Shown here: positions 56,191-64,000 of the stretch, piece after piece
Numbering within the stretch: the first letter of the stretch is position 1
How the letters are laid out: the number at the start of each line of letters is the position of its first letter
Assembly: GCA_039029135.1 (NCBI GenBank)
Contig: JBCCGT010000008.1
Location: 124,001 to 188,000 of the forward strand
Length of the DNA stretch: 64,000 nt
Reading direction: 5' to 3'
Source of the DNA: JALZVT01 sp039029135
GTDB taxonomy: Bacteria; Pseudomonadota; Gammaproteobacteria; Pseudomonadales; Azotimanducaceae
Translations under genes and position numbers: made by a program
Notes under the pieces: generated by a model
Databases searched by the model: none
Told to the model about the DNA's origin: nothing
Seen by the model: the letters and a program-made list of their open reading frames with translations, nothing else

Positions 56191-57402
56191 CATGTCGAGA
56201 AACGCGACGAGCGCGGCGCGTTCGTCCGCATTGAGTCCAAGCGGACGCAGCTCGTGCTGACCGTTGTCGATCGGCGGATTCACGTAGTGGTCGATCACGG
56301 CGGCGAGCGTCGGGTAGCGGCCGTCGTGAAAGTACGGCGCGGTCTTCGAGAGGTTGCGCAGGCTCGGCGTTTTGAAGCGGCCGGCGAAGTCGTCGTGGCC
56401 ACCGGTTTCCAGGTGACGCAGGGCTACGCAGTCGGCATCGCTCGCCGCATCGCTGTAGGGGCCCAGGCAGTTGAACTCGTCCTGCAGCGCGGCCTGGATG
56501 CCGATGATGCGACCGAGGTCGAGTTCCGCGCCGACGAAGCGGCCGCTGCCCACGCTGTGGAACGCGCCGTTGGTCAGCAGTGGTCCGTTGTGGCACTGCA
56601 GACACTGCGTGCGCTCGGGATCGATGAATAGCGAGATGCCGAGTCGCTCTGAGGGGTCGATGGCCAGCGGCGCGCGCCGCCGCAGGGAGGCGACGTAGGC
56701 ATCGAAGCGCGTGGGTTTTGGCGCCAGCGTACGCTCGAACGCCGCGATCGCCTTGCCGGCGTTGGCGAACAGCCGATTGATCTCACGCCTCGCGCCCTGC
56801 GGCAGGTCGTGCCAGGCCGCGCTGTCCGCCGCGCTGCCGAGTGGAGCAGCCGTGTAGGCGCGCGGCGGCAGTGTGAAGCTTGGCGGCGGCGCGCCGAATG
56901 CCGCCGCATACAGCTCGCGATAGCGTGGGGAGCCGAGGTCGGCGGCGAGCTGCACTCGGCTACCGGCCATCTCGTTCTCAGCCTCGATCGGCAGCAGCGC
57001 CTGTGCCCACAGGGAATCTCGGCGACCATCCCAATACTGCCAGTACGACCAGGCGGCGCCCACGATACTCGGAGTGTTGCGATTGCTGGGCGCGCCTGCC
57101 GGGGACGCGGCCCTTGGCAGTCCGTCGGTGAAGGCGAGGGCCGGCACATGACAGCTCGCGCAGGCGCGTTCGGCGCCGGCGATGCAAGGATCGAAAAACA
57201 GCACTTCACCCAGCCGCGCGGCCGCTGCGCTGTCGGCGACGCGATTGCCCGGACTCGGGCGGATTGGCGGCAGGGCGGTAATCGCGAGCGATTCGATCTG
57301 GGCAAGCTGACCCGGCGACCAGCCGTCAACGAACGCGGGCGCGCCCTCGCAGCCGATCAACACCAGCGGCGCGATCAATGCGGCTATTTGTCCGCGCTTC
57401 AT
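56113..57402 (-). CDS. MauG/cytochrome c peroxidase-like dihaem lipoprotein
   Basis: This 429-residue dihaem protein has a lipobox LIGC (Cys18), haem motif 1 CASCH (81-85), the second CLQCH (267-271) and the typical GRFKTPSLRNLSKTAPYFHDG stretch. Family members reduce hydrogen peroxide or, like MauG, modify protein residues. The final 25 residues after VAFLDM come from the antisense of the neighbouring 80-bp repeat and are probably not ancestral. It overlaps the following small lipoprotein by ATGA at its start, so they are co-translated. Before the block was inserted it would have faced the giant oxidase gene. Confidence 0.9.
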   Translation of the reverse strand: MKRGQIAALIAPLVLIGCEGAPAFVDGWSPGQLAQIESLAITALPPIRPSPGNRVADSAAAARLGEVLFFDPCIAGAERACASCHVPALAFTDGLPRAASPAGAPSNRNTPSIVGAAWSYWQYWDGRRDSLWAQALLPIEAENEMAGSRVQLAADLGSPRYRELYAAAFGAPPPSFTLPPRAYTAAPLGSAADSAAWHDLPQGARREINRLFANAGKAIAAFERTLAPKPTRFDAYVASLRRRAPLAIDPSERLGISLFIDPERTQCLQCHNGPLLTNGAFHSVGSGRFVGAELDLGRIIGIQAALQDEFNCLGPYSDAASDADCVALRHLETGGHDDFAGRFKTPSLRNLSKTAPYFHDGRYPTLAAVIDHYVNPPIDNGQHELRPLGLNADERAALVAFLDMLTEPGHRAGPDQPFRSCGPRAHPPL

Positions 57403-57857
57403 GGCTGCAGAAGTATCGAGAATGTGGCGCGATCGGGGTGGACGCCGTTGCTGAACGCGGCGACGAGTCGCCACTCTCCGCTCATGTTGAACAGCATGCC
57501 CGTGATCTCGAAGCGCCCGTCACCCAGCGAGCGAGCCTGTGGACGCGACGGCAGGCCGTGGCCGTGCGCATCCATGCCGCCGTCGATGGTTAACGCGGAT
57601 ACCGGCGCTGCCGTGTCGACCGGGATGATCTCCGCGATCCAGTGGTGGTAGCGACGTAGTGGCACGGAATCTTCGGCGGGCCGCAGCGTGACGCGATAGC
57701 TGCCGCTCGCGGAAGTGGCCGACCAGCAGGGCTGTGGGGCGCAGGTGGCTGTAACAGTGTCGCAGCCGGACAGCGCACAGAGCACGATGCACGCGAGCGA
57801 AAACCGTGCGAGCCGGGCTTGGAGTGGTGTCGCTGTAGCGCGTGCGTGTTGGTGCAT
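57399..57857 (-). CDS. Small lipoprotein, possibly YtkA/FixH-like
   Basis: This 152-residue protein has a lipobox LSGC (Cys32) after a hydrophobic leader. The C-terminal DGGMDAHGHGLPSRPQA and FEITGMLFNMSGEWRL stretch resembles YtkA-like beta-sandwich domains, sometimes linked to copper handling, with a His-Gly-His pair. The assignment is tentative. It is the first gene of a pair with the MauG-like protein, which starts inside its stop codon. Confidence 0.75.
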   Translation of the reverse strand: MHQHARATATPLQARLARFSLACIVLCALSGCDTVTATCAPQPCWSATSASGSYRVTLRPAEDSVPLRRYHHWIAEIIPVDTAAPVSALTIDGGMDAHGHGLPSRPQARSLGDGRFEITGMLFNMSGEWRLVAAFSNGVHPDRATFSILLQP

Positions 57858-57969
57858 CGCCAGAGTCTAACGACCCGGTGCTGTGCGCGAAATACACCGT
57901 GGTCGAAGCGACTCTTACTCTGGTGAATCGGACTCAGCGCTCATCAAGAGGCCTGGTCGCTTCATTGGC

Positions 57970-57975
57970 TATAAT
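57970..57975 (+). promoter_or_regulatory. Consensus -10 box before SDR gene
   Basis: TATAAT lies 26 bp upstream of the SDR ATG at 58002; transcription would begin near 57982. No clear -35 box is seen at the right spacing. Confidence 0.45.
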
Positions 57976-58001
57976 CGCGGTTTTGTCAGGGTGTGCAGGC
58001 T

Positions 58002-58883
58002 ATGGAGAACTTTGCGGGCAAGGTTGCTGTGATCACGGGCGCGGCTAGTGGAATCGGACGCGCGCTCACCGAGAAGTGCCTCGCAGAGGGAATGCACGTG
58101 GTCATGGCTGACATCGAAGAGTCAGCGCTTGAAAACGCAGCGGCTGAACTGCTGGCGACCACTAATTGTCAGGTTCTGCCGATCGTGACCAATGTCGCGA
58201 TTGAGGCGCAGCTACGCCACGTGCTCGATGAGGCGGTGGGTGCTCTTGGCGGCGTGCACCTGCTGTTCAACAACGCCGGTGTCGGCGGCGGGGGCAACGC
58301 CTGGACGGCGACGCAGAACGATTGGGACTGGGTGCTTGGCGTCAATCTTTGGAGCGTAATCTACGGGCTGCGTGTGTTCGTGCCGCAAATGCTGTCTCAG
58401 AACGAACCCTGTCACATCGTCAACACGGCATCCGTCGCCGGCCTGCTCGGCGGCACCACCAACGCGCTCTATTCGGTCACCAAGCACGGCGTCGTGGCTC
58501 TGACGGAGAATCTGTCGGTTGATCTGAATGCTGAAGGCGCACAGATTGGATGTTCGGTGTTGTGCCCTGGGTTCGTGAACACCAACATATTCGACAGCGG
58601 TCGCAACCGGCCGGCTGCGCTCGCGAACGATGAAGCGCCACCGGCGCCGACGCCTGAAGACGAACAGCGTATGGCTATGTTCCGGGAAATTCTTCGCCGG
58701 GGCATGCAGCCGGCCGAGATCGCGGACATTGTCTTCGATTCGATTCGTGCCAACCGGCTGTACATGCTCACCCACGACCATTTCGACGAGATGATCCGCA
58801 CGCGCGCTGACAACATCGTCAGCGGTACGAACCCGGTCATGGGGGAGGCCGCTCTGGCTGGCCTTGCTCGGTTAGACGACTAG
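58002..58883 (+). CDS. SDR-family oxidoreductase
   Basis: This 293-residue short-chain dehydrogenase/reductase has ITGAASGIG (cofactor), LLFNNAGV, a catalytic Ser in NTASVAG and YSVTK (Tyr, Lys), so the active site is intact, unlike that at 28563. The C-terminal half has a longer, charged extension with PEDEQRMAMFREILRRGM. Substrate unknown. ATG 58002 is preceded by gtgcaggct; GTG 57993 in frame is possible. It is followed by a creatininase-family gene and another SDR on the same strand. Confidence 0.92.
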   Translation: MENFAGKVAVITGAASGIGRALTEKCLAEGMHVVMADIEESALENAAAELLATTNCQVLPIVTNVAIEAQLRHVLDEAVGALGGVHLLFNNAGVGGGGNAWTATQNDWDWVLGVNLWSVIYGLRVFVPQMLSQNEPCHIVNTASVAGLLGGTTNALYSVTKHGVVALTENLSVDLNAEGAQIGCSVLCPGFVNTNIFDSGRNRPAALANDEAPPAPTPEDEQRMAMFREILRRGMQPAEIADIVFDSIRANRLYMLTHDHFDEMIRTRADNIVSGTNPVMGEAALAGLARLDD

Positions 58884-58980
58884 CCAGTCGGCCGCGATTC
58901 GTCGTCTCGAAAACCTGCCTCTTCTCCTGTCGTCAGGGCTACGCTAGTGTTTGGCGAAACCGAATGAAGAGTTGACAGAA

Positions 58981-59727
58981 ATGCGGCTTCACCTATCCAC
59001 CTGGCAGGAAGTAGAGACCTATCTGCAGACCAGTAAAGCGATTCTTATTCCTATCGGCTCGACCGAGCAGCATGGCCCAACGGGCTTGATTGGCACTGAT
59101 GCCTTATGTCCGGAGATCATCGGTGGTCTGGCAGCCGACGAAAGGGGGTTGCTGATGGCGCCGACCTTCAACATCGGCGTGGCGCAGCATCACATGGAAT
59201 TCGCCGGTTCCATGACGCTGCGCCCGTCGACTTTCATTGCCAACATGGTTGATTGGGTAGATTCCCTTGCAAAGCATGGCTTTACCCACTTCTACTGGCT
59301 GAACGGACACGGCGGAAACGTGGCTACCATCAACGCGGGATTCGCTGAGATCTATGCAAGTCGGTCGCTTAGCTCTGGTAGCGATGTGCCATCAGTGAAA
59401 TGCAGGTTACGTAACTGGTGGGATGGCAAAGAGACCTTCGCCAAGTGCAAGTCGTTGTATGGAAAGGCGCACGGCGCCCATGCTACTCCGTCCGAGGTTG
59501 CCGTTACCCAGTACGCGTATCCCGACCACATCAAGACTTCACCGTTGTCTCCTGAAATCGCCCCTAGCGGCGGTTTCACCGACGCGTCGGACTATCGTCA
59601 GCGATTTCCAGACGGGCGAATCGGGTCGAACCCGGGATTGGCGACACCAGAAGACGGTCAGGTGCTCGCGAAACTCTCGGCGAGAGAAGTGATGCAGGAC
59701 TTTGAGCGATTCGCCGCGGGGGCGTGA
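58981..59727 (+). CDS. Creatininase-family amidohydrolase
   Basis: This 248-residue metal hydrolase shows the creatininase fold: GSTEQHGP (Glu29, His31) with Asp40 in GTDALCPE, YWLNGHGGN for the next metal ligand and GAHATPSEVAVTQ with another acid. True creatininases carry NGHYEN, so the substrate is some other cyclic amide or a formamide. ATG 58981 is the only ATG with family sequence; TTG 58951 is in frame. It sits between two SDR genes, perhaps in one catabolic operon. Confidence 0.88.
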   Translation: MRLHLSTWQEVETYLQTSKAILIPIGSTEQHGPTGLIGTDALCPEIIGGLAADERGLLMAPTFNIGVAQHHMEFAGSMTLRPSTFIANMVDWVDSLAKHGFTHFYWLNGHGGNVATINAGFAEIYASRSLSSGSDVPSVKCRLRNWWDGKETFAKCKSLYGKAHGAHATPSEVAVTQYAYPDHIKTSPLSPEIAPSGGFTDASDYRQRFPDGRIGSNPGLATPEDGQVLAKLSAREVMQDFERFAAGA

Positions 59728-59803
59728 TGGTCGAGCGTACCGGTATCGACTGCCGAAGATGACTTGCTAGTAATACAAACGCAGCGGAAGGGCGAGTGAG
59801 GCT

Positions 59804-60634
59804 ATGCACGGCGGTAACAACGAACTACATACAGAAGGCACGAAATTGTTGGAGGGGCGGGTCGTTCTTGTCGTTGGCGGGGGTCAAACGCCGGGAGAGA
59901 CTATTGGCAACGGCCGTGCCAGTTCCGTCATTTATGCGCGAGAGGGCGCTCGTGTCGTTGTTGCCGATCGAAGCGAAGCGTCTGCCGAAGAAACCGTTCG
60001 ACTGATCGAGACAGAAGGGGGCGCTGCGCTCGCCGTTCGGGCGGACGTTGAATCGGAATCAGACATCCAATCGATGGTGGAGTCGGCCGTTGCGCGCTTC
60101 GGGCGTATCGATGTTTTGCACAATAACGTCGGCGTGAGTCTGGCTGCTGGTGATGCCTCGATAACAAAGATTGAGGCTGAGGCTTTCGATCGCCTCACCA
60201 ACCTCAATCTTCGCAGCATGGTGTTAACCTGCAAGCACGTACTGCCGTTGATGCGCGATGCAGGTCGTGGGGTCGTTACGAACATTTCATCCATGGCTGC
60301 GCATCTTGCCTATCCTTATGTCGGCTACAAGACGACAAAAGCCGCCGTCGTCGCGCTCACTGAGCAGTTGGCAGCGAGTAACGCGCGCTTTGGCATTCGA
60401 GCCAACGCGATTCTGCCTGGTCTGATGAACACGCCGATGGCGATTGAATCCAGAGTCACGGCCGAAAAGTCTAGGGCTGAGGTCGTTGCAGAGCGCAACA
60501 GACAAGTGCCGCTCGGTGGCAAAATGGGTACCGGTTGGGACGTGGCTTACGCGGCCGCGTTTCTTGCCTCAGATCGCGCCGGATTCATCACGGGCGTGTC
60601 GCTGCCGGTTGATGGCGGTGCCGGCGTCGTCTGA
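59804..60634 (+). CDS. SDR-family oxidoreductase, long glycine loop
   Basis: This 276-residue SDR has a longer glycine-rich cofactor loop (VVGGGQTPGETIGNGRA) characteristic of a subgroup with an insertion between the beta strand and the GxG. The catalytic residues are Ser in NISSMAAH and YKTTK (Tyr, Lys). LFCG-type ends are replaced by GVSLPVDGGAGVV. Substrate unknown. The ATG at 59804 is followed by a hydrophilic start; the gene is on the same strand as the two before it. Confidence 0.9.
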   Translation: MHGGNNELHTEGTKLLEGRVVLVVGGGQTPGETIGNGRASSVIYAREGARVVVADRSEASAEETVRLIETEGGAALAVRADVESESDIQSMVESAVARFGRIDVLHNNVGVSLAAGDASITKIEAEAFDRLTNLNLRSMVLTCKHVLPLMRDAGRGVVTNISSMAAHLAYPYVGYKTTKAAVVALTEQLAASNARFGIRANAILPGLMNTPMAIESRVTAEKSRAEVVAERNRQVPLGGKMGTGWDVAYAAAFLASDRAGFITGVSLPVDGGAGVV

Positions 60635-60703
60635 ACAGTGCCGACGAGATTCGAAGCGGAAACCCTCTCTGGCGCTGGCGCGACCAGAGTGCTTTTGTCG
60701 AGC

Positions 60704-61702
60704 TTAGCCAATGAGCCGCTCGATCAGCCAGAAGCTGCCCGTTGTCCCGATAAAGTAGGTGGCCGCCTTCAGGGCGGGCGCTTCGATCGCGGTGCCGGCT
60801 CGCGCCAGCCATCTCAACAGGGCGAGTGTGATGGCCACGATCAGTAGCTGACCTGCTTCGACGCCGACGTTGAAGGAAAACAGCGCGACCGCAAGCTGTG
60901 TTTGCGGCAGGCCGATGTCTGCGAGCGTTCCAGCGAACCCGAAACCGTGCACCAGTCCGAAGCCGAAGGCAGCCGCCCAGGGAAATCTCTGTGTCAGCGT
61001 TCGCCTCTCGGGTTGCCGTAGCACGATCGCGACCTCAACCGCTAGAAATACGATCGACAAAGCGACCAGAGCTTCTACCGGGCGAGACGGAATTCCGGTG
61101 TAACCAAGGATCGTGGCTACCAGAGTTATCGAGTGGGCGATGGTGAAGGCCGTCGCCGCTTTGACGACCGGCCAAGACCCGCGCACCAGCAGCACGAGAG
61201 CGATAACGAATAGCAGATGATCCCAGCCGAAGACGATGTGCTCTGCGCCGATAACGAAATAATCGGCGAGCACGGCCAGCGGTTCTGGTGTGTGGGGAAT
61301 GTTCGCTACCGGTTCGTCGGCGGTTAAGCGGAAGCTGTGCACCGGGGCATTCATCGGTACAAAGCGCGCTATCGCATCCGATTTACCCAGCAGTTCACTT
61401 AAGCCGAACTGCTCGCCCGCGAGCGAGCCTGTGCAGGTAAGAGCCGCGCGCCCCATCAAGGCTGCGGCCTGCAACCGCTGCACGGATTCGCCGCGCATTG
61501 TGCAACTCTTTGGAATCACGGGCTGGAGGCGCTTGGTCAGCAGCGTGGCGCTGCCTACGGCCAGCGTGACTTTCCAATCGAGCAGATAGTCGCCGTGCTC
61601 TACCTCGCGTAATTCGACGACCGAGGGGCGCAGTTCGTGCGCCCATAGTGGTGCGAACGCACTCAGGGCTAGAAGGCTGAGCAGCAGCCGTGAAGCGTGC
61701 AT
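60704..61702 (-). CDS. HupE/UreJ family membrane protein
   Basis: This 332-residue protein has a signal peptide (MHASRLLLSLLALSAFAPLW), a periplasmic beta domain and then about seven membrane helices. The HupE/UreJ-like features are HIVFGWDHLLFVIALVLLV, the TIAHSITLVA helix, VHGFGFAGTL with further His and FNVGVEAGQL. Family members are proposed to transport or bind nickel or a related metal; this larger type with the N-terminal domain has no settled function. It shares one base with the upstream PpiC gene (TAATG), so the two are coupled. Confidence 0.88.
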   Translation of the reverse strand: MHASRLLLSLLALSAFAPLWAHELRPSVVELREVEHGDYLLDWKVTLAVGSATLLTKRLQPVIPKSCTMRGESVQRLQAAALMGRAALTCTGSLAGEQFGLSELLGKSDAIARFVPMNAPVHSFRLTADEPVANIPHTPEPLAVLADYFVIGAEHIVFGWDHLLFVIALVLLVRGSWPVVKAATAFTIAHSITLVATILGYTGIPSRPVEALVALSIVFLAVEVAIVLRQPERRTLTQRFPWAAAFGFGLVHGFGFAGTLADIGLPQTQLAVALFSFNVGVEAGQLLIVAITLALLRWLARAGTAIEAPALKAATYFIGTTGSFWLIERLIG

Positions 61703-62502
61703 TATCTGTCGATGTCGATGCGATATGCGCCAGCAAGCGTCTCGTAAGCGCGCTGCTTCCTGCGCTTGATCTGGTCACTGCGCCAGTCATTGGCGAGAAC
61801 GGGCCGCAAGCGTTCGAAATCCGGTACCTGGGTTTCTCGCTTACTCAAGATCACCAGATGCCAGCCGAAACCTGAGCGCAATGGCCCCTGCCAGCTTGTC
61901 TCTGGATTCAGATTGTCGAGTGCCTGCGCGAACTGCTCGCCGAAGCGCGCCTCGATGTCGCGCACCGTGGCATCCGTCATGCGAGCTGGCAGGCTGGTAG
62001 GCTTTCCGGACGGTGCAGTGTTCTGCAGCGCTTCGCGCGCGGCGGTCTCGGACCGGAACAGCAGTTGACTGAAGCTCAGGCTCGAAAACAGGCCGTTTTC
62101 ACCGGAGTAGCGCTCAGTATTCTCCGCGAGAAACGCTTGCAGTATCGCGTCCGTTGGTTTGGCTGTTTCAGCCGCCAGACTTGCGGACAAGTCCATCTTA
62201 GACACGAGACGCCTGCGGACGATCGCGTCACTTACATCCAGCCCAAGCCGCAGCGCCTCGCGATAGAGCACCTCTTCACGGACGAAGGCGTCTATCGCCC
62301 GATCCAACTCAGCGTCGGTTGGTGAACGACCCATCGAGAGCGCAAAGCTCTCAGCGATCTTCTCCCGCTCGCTGGCACCGACTTTGATGACTCGCGAGGA
62401 AGGATCAGGTGGTGTGCCGCCCCAGGTGAGCGCCACATATACGATCGCGCCGAGAGTGACGAAGTGAACCAGCGGCTCGCGTGTCCAGTTTGGAAGAGTC
62501 AC
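61702..62502 (-). CDS. PpiC-type peptidyl-prolyl isomerase, membrane-anchored
   Basis: This 266-residue protein has an N-terminal membrane helix (EPLVHFVTLGAIVYVALTW) and a SurA/PpiC-like helical part (ESFALSMGRSPTDAEL, FVREEVLYREALRLGL), followed by a parvulin-like domain that includes FSSLSFSQLLF, PSGKPTSLP and SGFGWHLVILSKRE, where the last is the most typical part. It may fold secreted proteins in the periplasm. It is 45 bp downstream of the DUF3604 gene and overlaps the HupE/UreJ gene by one base. Confidence 0.88.
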   Translation of the reverse strand: MTLPNWTREPLVHFVTLGAIVYVALTWGGTPPDPSSRVIKVGASEREKIAESFALSMGRSPTDAELDRAIDAFVREEVLYREALRLGLDVSDAIVRRRLVSKMDLSASLAAETAKPTDAILQAFLAENTERYSGENGLFSSLSFSQLLFRSETAAREALQNTAPSGKPTSLPARMTDATVRDIEARFGEQFAQALDNLNPETSWQGPLRSGFGWHLVILSKRETQVPDFERLRPVLANDWRSDQIKRRKQRAYETLAGAYRIDIDR

Positions 62503-62547
62503 GAGTCTCTCTTGTTGTGTCGACGTCCTAGAAGTTCGTTGCCGGGG

Positions 62548-64000
62548 TTAGGTGCTGGATTTGAGCCAGATCGGTGACGTGTAAGCGCGTTCCTGGGCGA
62601 TCGCGTCGGCCATGGCGTCCTCGGTCAGCGTGACCCCGAATCGCACCGCGTCGTACAAGGTCCAGCGAGGCGTCGGGATCTCCAAGACTCGCACGTAGTA
62701 GAACGGGCGCTGACCCGCGCGATAGTCTGGATCGGTCCACACCGTGCGAAGCTCTGCCGCCCCGATGGAGTTGGTGTACGTCGCGTTGTCGCGGTCTACC
62801 GTGTCCCCCACAGGCGGGAGCTTTCCGTCCACTATGGCGCGCACCTGCGTGTCACTCCACGCGACATCGTAAACGCGCTCTTGCATCGAGCCGGACGCGT
62901 CGAGCCAGCCCTTGATGACTTGCACTCGATCGAGGTTCGCGCCGTCGGCGTCCTTCAAGGCGCTGATCACGAAGCTTGGTGGGCGGCCCTCATCGGCGAG
63001 TTCGCCACCCATCGGAACACCCTGCGAATAGCCATCTCGCACCCAGTCGCCGTTCCAGATATCTGCGCTGAAATCGAAACCGCCGAAGACGCGTACGGTC
63101 ATACGCGGCCCGGTTGTGGCGTAGACCTCGCGCCGGGCGAAAGCGTCGAAGATTTCTGCTCTAGTGTTGCCGCGGGCCCATGCGGCGGCGTAGCCGCCTG
63201 CCAGGTAGTGCCAGCCGAAGCGTCCCTCCCTAGTGCCCAGGTTCTGCGCGACTATCGAACGGTCGGTGTAGGCTTGTTCGTTGCCCGTGTGTTTGCCCCA
63301 AAAGTTGTCTTCGTCTCCGGTGGCGAGCGACGTGTGGCTGTCTGTGGATCCGATCATGCCGAAGGCGTAAGGGTTGACGTCGAGCTGTGATTCCAGCGTT
63401 AACCCGCGTAGCAGCGCAGAGCGCGCATAGGAGCCGGCATACATCGAGGGCTCGGTCTGTTCGCTGAGTGAGAGATTGCCAAAGTCCCAACCGGTGACGC
63501 CGAATCCCGCCATCTCGTCATTGGGTGACAGGAACGGATGGGTCTCGCTGTCGCCTTTGATCTGGGTGGCCTCGATGACGGGTTCAGCCCACGCGCGCAG
63601 CGCGGCGTACTCCGGGGTCATGGGCGAACCATCCTCCATGGTCATCTGGAACATCAAGCCGTTGGACAGGTTGGCGTTGTGGGGGATGGCCAGCACCCTG
63701 CCGCCGGTGTCTGCCTCGTAGCCCTTCATGTACTCCCACAGCTGTGGCGCCGTGGTGTTCAAGCCCGGAAACGGCATGGTTTGGCGAGTCTTGCCACTGC
63801 CGTCGCGAAACATCACGACCCGGTGCAAGTTGTTGCCGTTTGGCATCGCTGTCCATTCGTAGCCAGCGATCGCAGAGAATACGCCTGGCTGATTGTAGCG
63901 ATCGAGGGTGCTCAGTTGCGTGTTCCAGATGTCCTTGGTGTTATCCGCGGCAGCTGCGGCATCAGCCATCGCCTCGGGTACATTCCCCTCTGCTGCCGCA
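62548..64000 (-). CDS. DUF3604 family protein (5' end outside window)
   Basis: This is the C-terminal part of a DUF3604 protein (at least 483 residues in the window). The frame remains open to the last base, so the true start is beyond the right edge and ATG 63969 is internal. Family features are YEWTAMPNGNNLHRVVMF, LAIPHNANLSNGLMFQ, MIGSTDSHTSLATG and FARREVYATTGPRMTV; these resemble a PHP-type metal-dependent hydrolase fold (His and Asp motifs). The substrate is unknown. It heads the operon with PpiC and HupE/UreJ genes. Confidence 0.9.
   Translation of the reverse strand, partial: AAAEGNVPEAMADAAAAADNTKDIWNTQLSTLDRYNQPGVFSAIAGYEWTAMPNGNNLHRVVMFRDGSGKTRQTMPFPGLNTTAPQLWEYMKGYEADTGGRVLAIPHNANLSNGLMFQMTMEDGSPMTPEYAALRAWAEPVIEATQIKGDSETHPFLSPNDEMAGFGVTGWDFGNLSLSEQTEPSMYAGSYARSALLRGLTLESQLDVNPYAFGMIGSTDSHTSLATGDEDNFWGKHTGNEQAYTDRSIVAQNLGTREGRFGWHYLAGGYAAAWARGNTRAEIFDAFARREVYATTGPRMTVRVFGGFDFSADIWNGDWVRDGYSQGVPMGGELADEGRPPSFVISALKDADGANLDRVQVIKGWLDASGSMQERVYDVAWSDTQVRAIVDGKLPPVGDTVDRDNATYTNSIGAAELRTVWTDPDYRAGQRPFYYVRVLEIPTPRWTLYDAVRFGVTLTEDAMADAIAQERAYTSPIWLKSST

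Overview
The window looks like a chromosomal segment of a high-G+C, aerobic, heterotrophic Gram-negative bacterium, most likely a gammaproteobacterium. Supporting signs are two TonB-dependent receptor genes, many lipoprotein signal peptides, a MoxR/BatABCDE operon, edd-eda (Entner-Doudoroff) genes and a large stock of oxygenases and carbonyl/acyl enzymes. The genus cannot be named from sequence alone. Most of the window is very G+C-rich; by eye, about 48.6-56.1 kb and 58-60.6 kb are lower.

Layout. 0-1.1 kb: 3' end of edd, then eda. 1.2-10.3 kb: secreted amidase, deazaflavin-type reductase, carotenoid oxygenase, PhyH-type dioxygenase, a small anchored protein, a MASE1 hybrid histidine kinase and a Baeyer-Villiger monooxygenase (BVMO). 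10.4-22.6 kb: a catabolic-looking cluster of two Rieske oxygenase alpha subunits, SnoaL, a second BVMO, ThuA-like and ATP-grasp proteins, a receptor lacking its N-terminal third, VOC and double-hotdog MaoC proteins and a DUF885 lipoprotein. 22.8-24.9 kb: glycosyltransferase-sulfotransferase pair. 25-29.4 kb: a complete TonB receptor, a LacI regulator and an SDR with a perfect LacI-type operator upstream. 29.5-39.7 kb: a tightly overlapping moxR-DUF58-DUF4381-like-batA-batB-batC-batDE operon on the minus strand. 39.9-42.2 kb: AhpD-like, aldo/keto reductase and small anchored proteins.

42.35-48.6 kb holds one 2080-residue secreted protein. It joins two PA14 domains, a galactose-oxidase-type copper-radical domain with all active-site residues, a discoidin-like domain, calcium-type repeats, a YVTN propeller, a two-CxxCH cytochrome module, PPC, PKD and PPC.

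48.6-56.1 kb is a self-contained accessory block: MFS transporter, small membrane protein, two sulfatases, haloalkane dehalogenase and TetR regulator. It is bracketed by two 80-bp direct copies (about 81% identical by eye, exactly 7560 bp apart) of the giant gene's 3' end plus its terminator hairpin. Two TAATGTNNNNCATTA palindromes sit in its two promoter regions, one exactly inside the -35/-10 spacer of the dehalogenase promoter. I read it as an inserted, TetR-controlled module for compounds that are both sulfated and halogenated. This is the best candidate for an undescribed system, together with the copper-oxidase/cytochrome fusion next to it.

56.1-64 kb: MauG-like dihaem peroxidase with a small lipoprotein, two SDRs around a creatininase-family hydrolase, and a HupE/UreJ-PpiC-DUF3604 operon that runs off the right edge. 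I saw no rRNA, tRNA, CRISPR array or transposase.
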